Shown here piece by piece: positions 26,088 through 33,848 of a DNA stretch of 64,000 nucleotides. This DNA comes from Bacteroidia bacterium (GTDB taxonomy: Bacteria; Bacteroidota; Bacteroidia; UKL13-3): positions 1 through 64,000 of the forward strand of contig JAKLJI010000002.1 of NCBI GenBank assembly GCA_023151275.1. Reading direction: 5' to 3'. The translations under genes and the position numbers were made by a program. Positions within the stretch are counted from its first letter, which is position 1; every line of letters starts with the position of its first letter. The notes beneath the pieces were generated by a model, which was given only the letters and a program-made list of their open reading frames with translations, ran no database searches and was not told where the DNA came from.

Positions 26088-26909
26088 CTAAAACCACCTT
26101 GGGCAACTGTTTCTACCGAAACTACCAACCTTTTTACCCAAATTGACATACAATGAAACGCCTGTGAATAAAAAACCATCGGGAGGATTAGTTTCTGAAA
26201 TAAGTAGGTTTCCCGAGAATTTATTGGAAAAGGTTTGCACATAGGTTGCCTCAGCATATCCAACCACATTACCGGAAAGGCGATAGCCATAACTCAATCC
26301 AAAATTGGCAGTTAGGGTGGTAATTCGGTCTGGAAGATTTTTTATGTTCTCATTCCTTACTCTTCCGATATCCGAATTCCCATAACCAATGCTAGATGCC
26401 ACAAGTGTTACCAATTTTGTTCTTGGGTCGAAATAAACGTATTGGGATTGAAAATTTATTAGACCCAAGCCAAATTGAACATTGAGTGAAGTTCGTGCTA
26501 CATCAAGCAGAATATTGTCATTTAGGCTCTTGTTAAAATTAACCTGAACCTCATTAAAACTACCCAAAATTCCTTGGGTATTGCTCGATTTCAAGGATTC
26601 AAACTTTCCGGTTCGGATGGCGCCACCAATTTCCCAATTGTTGTTTAGGGTATAATAAGCACCAAGACCATAGCCTAAGCGCAATTCATTTACCTTGCCA
26701 AAGTTTCTGGTGATTTGATAATCCATTTGATAGCCAATATAGAAATTGAATCCAGTTGAAATTCCGGCTCTCCAGCCCCCTTTTGTTCCATATTTTGCTA
26801 CAGCCGAACTTTGGAATGGACTAAATTTGCCCAACTTATCTGCACCCAAAAGCTTGGTTGTAAAAAGAATAAGGCAAAATACAAAAAGTGAAGGTAGGGT
26901 TTTACGCAT
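26088..26909 (-). CDS. outer-membrane beta-barrel protein (paralogue of the previous gene)
   Basis: A 273-residue protein from ATG 26909 (an ATG at 26921 would add VTL). The signal peptide is RKTLPSLFVFCLILFTTKLLG. The mature part has about ten alternating strands, with WRAGISTGFNFYIGYQMDY near the start, SNTQGILGSFNEVQVNF in the middle and CPRWF at the C-terminus. It is upstream of its paralogue on the same strand with an 88-base gap, so the two probably arose by tandem duplication and may share a promoter. The cysteine four residues before the C-terminal end is kept in both, which is uncommon for outer-membrane barrels. Function unknown. Confidence 0.72.
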   Translation of the reverse strand: MRKTLPSLFVFCLILFTTKLLGADKLGKFSPFQSSAVAKYGTKGGWRAGISTGFNFYIGYQMDYQITRNFGKVNELRLGYGLGAYYTLNNNWEIGGAIRTGKFESLKSSNTQGILGSFNEVQVNFNKSLNDNILLDVARTSLNVQFGLGLINFQSQYVYFDPRTKLVTLVASSIGYGNSDIGRVRNENIKNLPDRITTLTANFGLSYGYRLSGNVVGYAEATYVQTFSNKFSGNLLISETNPPDGFLFTGVSLYVNLGKKVGSFGRNSCPRWF

Positions 26910-27028
26910 AAGTGTGACCATTGTTCAAAACAGCCTTAGTTTTTGGGGTTTCTGTTAACTTTCATCAAAAATAAGGACCTGCCATCATATTGAATGCTTC
27001 CACTCAAAAAAAATGATAATCTTGCATT

Positions 27029-27967
27029 ATGATCATACAGGTAAATAACCTGACCAAAAGGTATAAAAATCACCTTGCGGTTGACAATTTAAGTTTAGCC
27101 ATTCCTGAAGGTTCCATTTTTGGACTATTGGGACCAAATGGTGCTGGAAAAACTAGTTTTATTCGAATCCTGACACAAATTACACAGGCGGATGAAGGAG
27201 AAATACTTTTTGGTGGAGAAAAATTAAACTCATCCCATGTGCTCCAAATCGGCTATTTGCCCGAAGAACGCGGACTTTATAAAAAAATGAAGGTTGGCGA
27301 GCAGCTGCTTTATTTTGCTGAGCTTAAGGGAATGAAGAGTTCAGAAGCTAAATCGCGTCTTAAGTATTGGATTGATAAGTTTGAAGTGCATACCTGGCTG
27401 AACAAAAAGGTTGAGGAGTTATCGAAAGGAATGCAACAAAAAGTTCAATTTATTGCAACTGTTATTCATCAACCTAAATTATTAATTCTGGATGAACCCT
27501 TTTCTGGCTTTGACCCCATTAATGCACAGGTTCTGACCGATGAAATTCTCAACCTAAGAAAAGAAGGAGCAACCATTATTTTTTCTACCCATAGAATGGA
27601 TTCTGTTGAACTGTTATGTGACCATATTGCTTTAATCAACCGATCAAAAAAAGTATTGGATGGCCCAGTACATCAAATCAAGCAAGAACACAAATCCAAT
27701 TTGTTTGAATTGGTTTACACCGGAAATACCATCAGCTCAAACCCTGTCTTTGATGCTCAGGAAATTTGGAATGAGGGCGATAAACGCTGTGTGGGAATCG
27801 TTCCAAATCAAAATATCAGCAACCGGGAACTCTTGTTGAATTTGATGAACCAGGGTATTGAACCCATTTCATTCCGTGAAAAGCTTCCGACAATGGAAGA
27901 GATTTTTATTAAAACTGTTGGTATTAGTAACCTTGAAAATCATGAAGAAAATCTGGCTGGTAAGTAA
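27029..27967 (+). CDS. ABC transporter ATP-binding protein (NatA-like)
   Basis: A 312-residue ATPase. Walker A is GPNGAGKT at about residue 36, the Q-loop is in LPEERGLYKKM, the signature is ELSKGMQQKVQF (a variant LSKGM form), Walker B is LLILDEPFSGFD, and the switch histidine is in IIFSTHRM. The last 80 residues form the extra C-terminal domain (DUF4162-like) found in sodium or antibiotic exporter ATPases of the NatA type. It overlaps the permease gene by 26 bases. Substrate cannot be deduced; the pair most resembles NatAB-type exporters. Confidence 0.92.
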   Translation: MIIQVNNLTKRYKNHLAVDNLSLAIPEGSIFGLLGPNGAGKTSFIRILTQITQADEGEILFGGEKLNSSHVLQIGYLPEERGLYKKMKVGEQLLYFAELKGMKSSEAKSRLKYWIDKFEVHTWLNKKVEELSKGMQQKVQFIATVIHQPKLLILDEPFSGFDPINAQVLTDEILNLRKEGATIIFSTHRMDSVELLCDHIALINRSKKVLDGPVHQIKQEHKSNLFELVYTGNTISSNPVFDAQEIWNEGDKRCVGIVPNQNISNRELLLNLMNQGIEPISFREKLPTMEEIFIKTVGISNLENHEENLAGK

Positions 27968-29267
27968 ACGTGAATTCTTAACGCGGGTAAAGAAAAAGTC
28001 GTTCTTGGTAATGACTTTACTATCTCCTCTGTTAATCGTATTGTTTTATGGTATTATTTTTTATTTCAGCATCAATAAAGATGTTACCGATTCTGTAAAA
28101 ACAATCTGCGTGGTAGATGCGGGTAATCATTTCAACAAGCAATTAAAAAACTCAAAAACAATTCATTTTGATTTTCGTGAAATTACCCACAAAGAGGCCA
28201 TCGATCGCATTGAAGCAGGGCTTTATTATGCCGTAATTGAGGTTCCTGAAGAATTGAAAGAAATTAAAACCCTTGAAATTCTTTGTATTGAACAACCAAG
28301 CCTTGGAACCTTGGATTATATTGAAACACAAATGCAATCGGTTATTCGAAATTCAAAGCTTGCATCCAATGGAATTAATCAGGACCTTTTGAATGAAATA
28401 AACCAGACCACGGTTCAACTAAAAACACTAAAAATTACAGATACAGGAGTTGAAAAAGGAAATTCAGGCGTAACAACCTTTATTGGATTTATTGGTGCAT
28501 TTCTGATTTACCTATTCATCTTCTTGTACGGAGTCCAGGTAATGCGCGGGGTGATTGAAGAGAAAACCAATCGTATTGTAGAATTAATCATATCATCTGT
28601 TAGACCTTTCCAGCTCATGATGGGAAAAATTATGGGCATTGCCATGGTTGGATTAACTCAGTTTGTAATTTGGGTGGTTTTGGTGGTGGTGTTAAGTGCT
28701 CCTGTATCGCAATTGGTTATGAACCTGTTGGATGTGAATCCCGAAATCATAGCCCAAGCCCAAACGCAGTCTCAAATTTCCGGAGCTGGACAAGAATCTA
28801 TTGGAGGTTTGGGAGGCTTTATTGCAGATTTAGGACAGTTTAATTTTCTATTGATAGGTGGAATGTTTTTGTTCTTTTTCATCAGTGGCTATTTGTTTTA
28901 TGGTTCTCTTTTTGCGGCCATTGGTTCAGCAGTTGACAACGAAACAGATACCCAGCAATTCATGTTTCCTATTACAATGCCCTTAATTTTTGCATTTGTT
29001 CTGGCCCAATCAAGCGTGGTAAATTCACCCAATAGTTCGCTTTCAGTTTGGTTGTCGATGATACCTTTTACTTCACCGGTTGTGATGATGGTTCGCCTTC
29101 CTTTTGGCGTTCCGCAATGGCAAATTCTGGCCTCCATGGCAAGTATGATAGTAGGATTCATTTTTACGGTATGGCTTGCCTCTAGAATTTATAGAATTGG
29201 CATTTTGACCTTTGGTAAAAAACCAACCTACCGTGAAATTTGGCGCTGGCTATTTATGAGTAACTAA
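27942..29267 (+). CDS. ABC-2 type transporter permease (NatB-like)
   Basis: I start it at ATG 27942 (KKIWLVSKREFLTRVKKKSF); an in-frame start 84 bases earlier lies deep in the ATPase gene. The 441-residue protein has one N-terminal transmembrane helix (LVMTLLSPLLIVLFYGIIFY), a soluble extracytoplasmic domain at about residues 45-155, then five to six helices in the C-terminal half starting with FIGFIGAFLIYLFIFLYGVQ. The motif VMRGVIEEKTNRIVELIISS is characteristic of the NatB/ABC-2 permease family. It works with the ATPase before it. Its stop shares one base with the ATG of the MFS gene. Confidence 0.9.
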   Translation: MKKIWLVSKREFLTRVKKKSFLVMTLLSPLLIVLFYGIIFYFSINKDVTDSVKTICVVDAGNHFNKQLKNSKTIHFDFREITHKEAIDRIEAGLYYAVIEVPEELKEIKTLEILCIEQPSLGTLDYIETQMQSVIRNSKLASNGINQDLLNEINQTTVQLKTLKITDTGVEKGNSGVTTFIGFIGAFLIYLFIFLYGVQVMRGVIEEKTNRIVELIISSVRPFQLMMGKIMGIAMVGLTQFVIWVVLVVVLSAPVSQLVMNLLDVNPEIIAQAQTQSQISGAGQESIGGLGGFIADLGQFNFLLIGGMFLFFFISGYLFYGSLFAAIGSAVDNETDTQQFMFPITMPLIFAFVLAQSSVVNSPNSSLSVWLSMIPFTSPVVMMVRLPFGVPQWQILASMASMIVGFIFTVWLASRIYRIGILTFGKKPTYREIWRWLFMSN

Positions 29268-30502
29268 TGCAAATTCAATCCGCAAAACTTCTTTTTAAAA
29301 ACACGTCTTTTCGCTCCTTTTTAGCCACACGTCTATTTATCACGCTGGGTTTTCAGATGCAGGCTGTGATAATTGGTTGGAAATTATACGACCTAACGCA
29401 CAATGCCTTCTCGCTGGGCTTGATTGGTTTGGCGGAGGCAATTCCGGCACTAAGCGTGGCACTTTATGCGGGTCATTTGGCCGATATCCGCAACAAAAAG
29501 CATATTATGCTCCTGTGCTTAATTGGTTTATTACTTAGCAGTGCCGGGTTGTTTGCAAGCACTTCAAGTTTGCTTGAATTAAGCACCGATTTTCGGGTCA
29601 AATTGATTTACTTTTTTATTTTTCTAAGCGGAATTGCTCGCGGATTTTATGCGCCTTCTTCGTTCTCATTAATTCCACGTTTAGTTCCCAGGGAACAATT
29701 GGCCCAGGCAGGAACTTTCAATAGCACCACTTGGCAATTTGCGGCGGTAGTTGGCCCGGCTAGTGGCGGATTAATTTACGGATTTTGGGGAATACAGGTA
29801 ACATTTCTCTTTATTCTCGGATTAATGAGTTTGAGCTTGTTCTTTTTATCACGTGTAAAAGGAGATTTCACACCTCATCCTCAACCCGAAGAAGCCCTAT
29901 CCTTAAGGTTGAAAGAAGGGATTCGGTTTGTTTATACCAACAAGGTTATTTTATCTGCACTTTCACTCGATTTGTTTTCTGTTCTTTTTGGCGGTGTGAC
30001 CGCCTTACTTCCCATTTTTGCCAATGAAATTTTGAATACAGGACCGGAAGGATTAGGCATTCTGAGGGCTGCACCTTCTTTAGGAGCAGTAATTTCGATG
30101 GGTTTAATAGGTGTATTGCCCGTTATTCAATTACCGGGAAAGGTTTTAATTCGCGTAGTATTCGGATTCGGCATTTGCATGATTGCATTTGCATTATCGG
30201 AATCATTTTGGCTATCTGTTTTCTTTTTGTTTCTGAGTGGCGCCCTAGATGGAATAAGTGTAGTAATTCGCTCTAATATTCTCCAACTTCAAACTCCCGA
30301 TCACATGCGAGGACGCGTTTCATCTGTAAATACCATGTTCATCGGTTCCAGCAATGAAATTGGGGCATTTGAGAGCGGTTTAGCCGCCAAATTATTGGGA
30401 ACAATCCCATCTGTAATTTTTGGAGGAAGCATGACACTTCTTGTAGTGAGTATTGCCCAATGGAAGGCAGATGCTCTGAAAAAGCTTCGATTCGATAATT
30501 AA
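29267..30502 (+). CDS. MFS transporter (EntS-like branch)
   Basis: A 411-residue major facilitator superfamily protein with twelve predicted helices. The loop between helices 2 and 3 is AGHLADIRNKKHIML, a match to the GxLaDrxGrr(k) signature of MFS proteins. A matching stretch occurs between halves (DHMRGRVSSVNTMFIGSSNE), typical of the MFS_3 or enterobactin-exporter branch. The ATG is coupled to the ABC permease stop (TAATG), so all three transporters are one operon. Substrate unknown; an exporter role is the likeliest for this branch. Confidence 0.88.
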   Translation: MQIQSAKLLFKNTSFRSFLATRLFITLGFQMQAVIIGWKLYDLTHNAFSLGLIGLAEAIPALSVALYAGHLADIRNKKHIMLLCLIGLLLSSAGLFASTSSLLELSTDFRVKLIYFFIFLSGIARGFYAPSSFSLIPRLVPREQLAQAGTFNSTTWQFAAVVGPASGGLIYGFWGIQVTFLFILGLMSLSLFFLSRVKGDFTPHPQPEEALSLRLKEGIRFVYTNKVILSALSLDLFSVLFGGVTALLPIFANEILNTGPEGLGILRAAPSLGAVISMGLIGVLPVIQLPGKVLIRVVFGFGICMIAFALSESFWLSVFFLFLSGALDGISVVIRSNILQLQTPDHMRGRVSSVNTMFIGSSNEIGAFESGLAAKLLGTIPSVIFGGSMTLLVVSIAQWKADALKKLRFDN

Positions 30503-30516
30503 GAGAAACAAAAAAA

Positions 30517-30541
30517 AGGCACCTCATCAGTGCCTCTTTTT
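30517..30541. terminator. bidirectional rho-independent terminator
   Basis: A stem AGGCAC (517-522 of the 30-kb line) with GTGCCT (530-535) and a seven-base loop CTCATCA lies between the convergent MFS gene and lon. It is flanked by seven A on the left and a T-run on the right, so it can end transcription in both directions. Confidence 0.85.
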
Positions 30542-30559
30542 AAAAAATTTAGTTCTGAT

Positions 30560-33037
30560 TTATGCTTTCTTTTCCGGTTCCGGAATGCTTAAATCAAGCG
30601 GGTTTTCTACGGGCTCCTTGGTTAATGCAATATCCAATACCTGCAACATATTGCTTACATAATGGAAGTTTAAATCCTTTAGGTAATCTGCTTTAATGTC
30701 TTCAATGTCTTTTCTATTGGCTTCGCAGAGAATAATATCACTAATTCCGGCACGCTTGGCCGCCAATATTTTCTCTTTTACCCCACCAATTGGAAGCACT
30801 TTTCCGCGTAAAGTGATTTCGCCAGTCATGGCCAAATTCGCTTTCACCCGCTTTTGGGTAAACACAGAAGCCAATGAAGTGAGCATGGTTATACCTGCCG
30901 AAGGTCCATCTTTTGGAACAGCTCCGGCTGGAACGTGTATGTGCAAATCAAAATTATCAAAAACGCGTGCATCAATATCCAAGTAAGAAGCATGGGCTTT
31001 CAAGAAAGTAAGTGCAGTAATTGCAGATTCTTTCATCACCTCCCCTAAATGACCGGTTAATGTTAATTTTCCTTTTCCTGGGGTTAAGCGGCTTTCTACA
31101 AACAAGATTTCACCACCAACACTTGTCCAAGCAAGGCCAGTAACCACTCCGGCAATCTCATTTCCTTGATACATTTCTTTTTCCAACCTGCCAGAACCCA
31201 GAATTTTATGTGCCGCTTCCAGACTTATTTTTTTATCAAACTTGCCGTTCATAACCTTTTCTTTGGCTATGTATCGCGCAATGGATGCGACTTGTTTTTC
31301 AAGACCTCTCACACCACTTTCGCGGGTATAGGATTCGATGATTTTTTCAAGCACTGCATCCGAAATGGTAAAATCGGTCTTTTTTAAGCCGTGGTTGGTT
31401 TTCTGACGTGGAATTAAATACTTCTGCGCAATTTGAATCTTTTCTTCGATGGTATAACCATTGATTTCAATGATTTCCATGCGGTCGAGAAGGGCAGGTT
31501 GAATGGTATCCAAACTATTGGCAGTTGCAATGAACATTACCCTGCTTAGGTCGTATTCAATTTCAACATAGTTGTCATAAAAGCTTGAATTTTGCTCTGG
31601 GTCAAGCACCTCAAGTAAGGCACTCGAAGGATCTCCGCGGAAGCTGTTTCCCATTTTATCAATCTCATCCAGCACAAAAACAGGATTTCCCGTTTTTACC
31701 TTTTTGATGTTTTGAATAATCCTTCCGGGCATTGCGCCAATATAAGTTCTGCGGTGTCCGCGTATTTCACTCTCATCGTGCAATCCACCTAAAGCAACGC
31801 GTGCATATTTTCTCCCCAAGGCTCTGGCTACTGATTTTCCCAAGGATGTTTTTCCAACACCTGGAGGGCCATATAGGCAGAGAATCGGGCTCTTCAAATC
31901 ATTTTTCAGCTTGATAACTGCAAGGTATTCGAGAATTCGTTCTTTTACCTTTTCAAGTCCAAAATGGTCTTCATTCAGAATTTTTTCAGCATGTTTCAGG
32001 TCGAAATTATCCTCGGTTATTTCATTCCAAGGCAAATCGAGTAACAATTGCAGGTAATTCAATTGAATGGAATGGTCTGGGGCCATTGGATTGATTCTGC
32101 GCAGCTTTTCAATCTCCTTCTTAAAGGCTTCAAGGGCATAATCTGGCCAGTTTTTGGATTCTCCCGCCTTTAGGAGGTTTTCGATTTCACGTTCCGGACT
32201 TTCAGCACCCAATTCTTCCTGGATGGCTTTGATTTGTTGATGCAGGAAATAGTCGCGCTGTTGTTTGTCCATATCTCCGCGCACTTTGCTTTCAATTTGT
32301 GCTTTGAGTTCACTAAAGTGAAAATCACGATTCAACGCTTCAAGCACCTTTGAGGCCCGCTGTTTGAAATCTCCCAGTTCAAGAATTTCCTGTTTAACTT
32401 TAACCTCTGCGTTCAAGTTTGAAGCAACGAAATGCACCAGGTAGTTTGGGGTTTTGATGTTTTTGATTGCAATGGCTGCCTCACTTGGCATATGAGGAGA
32501 CAGGCTAATTATTTTTTGGGAGAGTTCCTTGATGGATTCAACAATCGCCATTGATTCATCATCACCCGGATAAACAGATTCCTCAAAAGTAAAAACCTTT
32601 GCCCTGAGGTAAGGTTCTTTCGAAACAATATCCCCTAATCTAAAACGCTGTTTACCTTGAATTACTGCCATTGTGCTCCCATCAGGCATTTTGATGAGCC
32701 TTACAATCATGGCAAAGGTTCCAATTTGGTATAAATCCTCTTTTCCGGGATTTTCAACATCGGATGAAATTTGGGTGAGCACACCAATTTCACGATTTCC
32801 CTTATCGTATATCTCTTTGAGCAATTGAATGGAGGACTCCCTTCCCACAGTAATTGGGATTATGACACCCGGAAACAAAACTGTGTTTCTTAACGGCAAA
32901 ATTGGCAGTTCAACTGGCAAATCACCGTTATCAAGCTCCTCCTCTTCTTCATGACTAATCAAAGACAAGAAGTCTTGATTATCGGATTCATCATTTATTA
33001 AATTACTCATTATGAATGATTCTGACTTTTTTCGCAT
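30560..33037 (-). CDS. lon: Lon ATP-dependent protease
   Basis: An 825-residue Lon (LonA) protease, full length. The N-terminal substrate-recognition domain (about residues 40-235) starts with LPILPLRNTVLFPGVIIPIT. The AAA+ module has Walker A GPPGVGKTS and Walker B PVFVLDEIDKMG. The C-terminal serine protease domain has PKDGPSAGITM with the catalytic serine at about 713 and GGVKEKILAAKRAG with the catalytic lysine at about 754. It degrades damaged and regulatory proteins in the cytoplasm. The first codon may be ATG 33037 or the ATG at 33010 (SNLINDESDNQ); I keep the longer form without strong evidence. Confidence 0.97.
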   Translation of the reverse strand: MRKKSESFIMSNLINDESDNQDFLSLISHEEEEELDNGDLPVELPILPLRNTVLFPGVIIPITVGRESSIQLLKEIYDKGNREIGVLTQISSDVENPGKEDLYQIGTFAMIVRLIKMPDGSTMAVIQGKQRFRLGDIVSKEPYLRAKVFTFEESVYPGDDESMAIVESIKELSQKIISLSPHMPSEAAIAIKNIKTPNYLVHFVASNLNAEVKVKQEILELGDFKQRASKVLEALNRDFHFSELKAQIESKVRGDMDKQQRDYFLHQQIKAIQEELGAESPEREIENLLKAGESKNWPDYALEAFKKEIEKLRRINPMAPDHSIQLNYLQLLLDLPWNEITEDNFDLKHAEKILNEDHFGLEKVKERILEYLAVIKLKNDLKSPILCLYGPPGVGKTSLGKSVARALGRKYARVALGGLHDESEIRGHRRTYIGAMPGRIIQNIKKVKTGNPVFVLDEIDKMGNSFRGDPSSALLEVLDPEQNSSFYDNYVEIEYDLSRVMFIATANSLDTIQPALLDRMEIIEINGYTIEEKIQIAQKYLIPRQKTNHGLKKTDFTISDAVLEKIIESYTRESGVRGLEKQVASIARYIAKEKVMNGKFDKKISLEAAHKILGSGRLEKEMYQGNEIAGVVTGLAWTSVGGEILFVESRLTPGKGKLTLTGHLGEVMKESAITALTFLKAHASYLDIDARVFDNFDLHIHVPAGAVPKDGPSAGITMLTSLASVFTQKRVKANLAMTGEITLRGKVLPIGGVKEKILAAKRAGISDIILCEANRKDIEDIKADYLKDLNFHYVSNMLQVLDIALTKEPVENPLDLSIPEPEKKA

Positions 33038-33113
33038 TTCCTTGAACCTTTTTTAAGGGCATGTTAAATAATCAATTCGTGTGCCACCTTTTTTGCACGG
33101 AAGAATTGGCAGA

Positions 33114-33848
33114 TTAAGGATTTAATAAATTATCCAAAACAATTCCGGTAGCCACCGCTGCATTCAGGCTTTCTGCATACCCAAATCTTGGAATGCTTAG
33201 GCGTTTGGTTAGCTTTGAATCGAGAGTAGGTCGAATTCCTTTACCTTCATTTCCAATAAGTAAAATTGCAGAACCATTCCATTTAAATCCTGATGGATTA
33301 ACACCTTCCATTACGGCTCCAAAAACCGGCAATCGATTCTCGTCAAAAAAAAGCTCTAAGTCCATGTAATTCACCTGAACCCTGGCTAATGAACCCATGG
33401 TTGCTTGAATTACTTTTGGATTGTATAAGTCGGCGGTTTCCAAACTACAAACTACAGCTTTCACTCCATACCAATCCGCCAAACGGAGGATGGTTCCAAA
33501 ATTTCCGGGATCCTGAATGGTATCTAACGCCAAAACTAAGCCTGAAACAGGAACCTGGTAGGGTTTCTCTTCCAAAAAAGGGAAAACAGCTAATACATCC
33601 CTCGCACTTTGAAGATTGCTCATTTGTTCCATTTCCGAGTTACTTACTTCTTCAATTGCAATGGGTAAGGAGGCAAATTCATTTTCAAGTTCCAGACCAC
33701 GAACGACGTAAAGTTTATTCGGAAGAACGCCTGCTGCTATCAAATCTCCCGTAAGCTTCTTACCTTCGGTCACAAATAAACGCTCGGCGTACCTGTTTTT
33801 TTTATCTTTAAGCGATTTGATAAATTTTAGTTCGGTCTTAGGTAACAT
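33114..33848 (-). CDS. SpoU/TrmH-family RNA 2'-O-methyltransferase
   Basis: A 244-residue protein from ATG 33848. It has an N-terminal substrate-binding domain (FIKSLKDKKNRYAERLFVTE, the SpoU_sub_bind opening) and a C-terminal knotted SPOUT methyltransferase domain with its three motifs: LDTIQDPGNFGTILRLADW, LLIGNEGKGI and LSIPRFGYAESLNAAVA. It methylates a ribose 2'-hydroxyl in rRNA or tRNA; the exact target is not deducible. Frame stays open up to 33923 but those codons lie inside the divergent TamL-like gene. The 5' ends of the two genes overlap by 32 bases, which is unusual. Confidence 0.92.
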   Translation of the reverse strand: MLPKTELKFIKSLKDKKNRYAERLFVTEGKKLTGDLIAAGVLPNKLYVVRGLELENEFASLPIAIEEVSNSEMEQMSNLQSARDVLAVFPFLEEKPYQVPVSGLVLALDTIQDPGNFGTILRLADWYGVKAVVCSLETADLYNPKVIQATMGSLARVQVNYMDLELFFDENRLPVFGAVMEGVNPSGFKWNGSAILLIGNEGKGIRPTLDSKLTKRLSIPRFGYAESLNAAVATGIVLDNLLNP

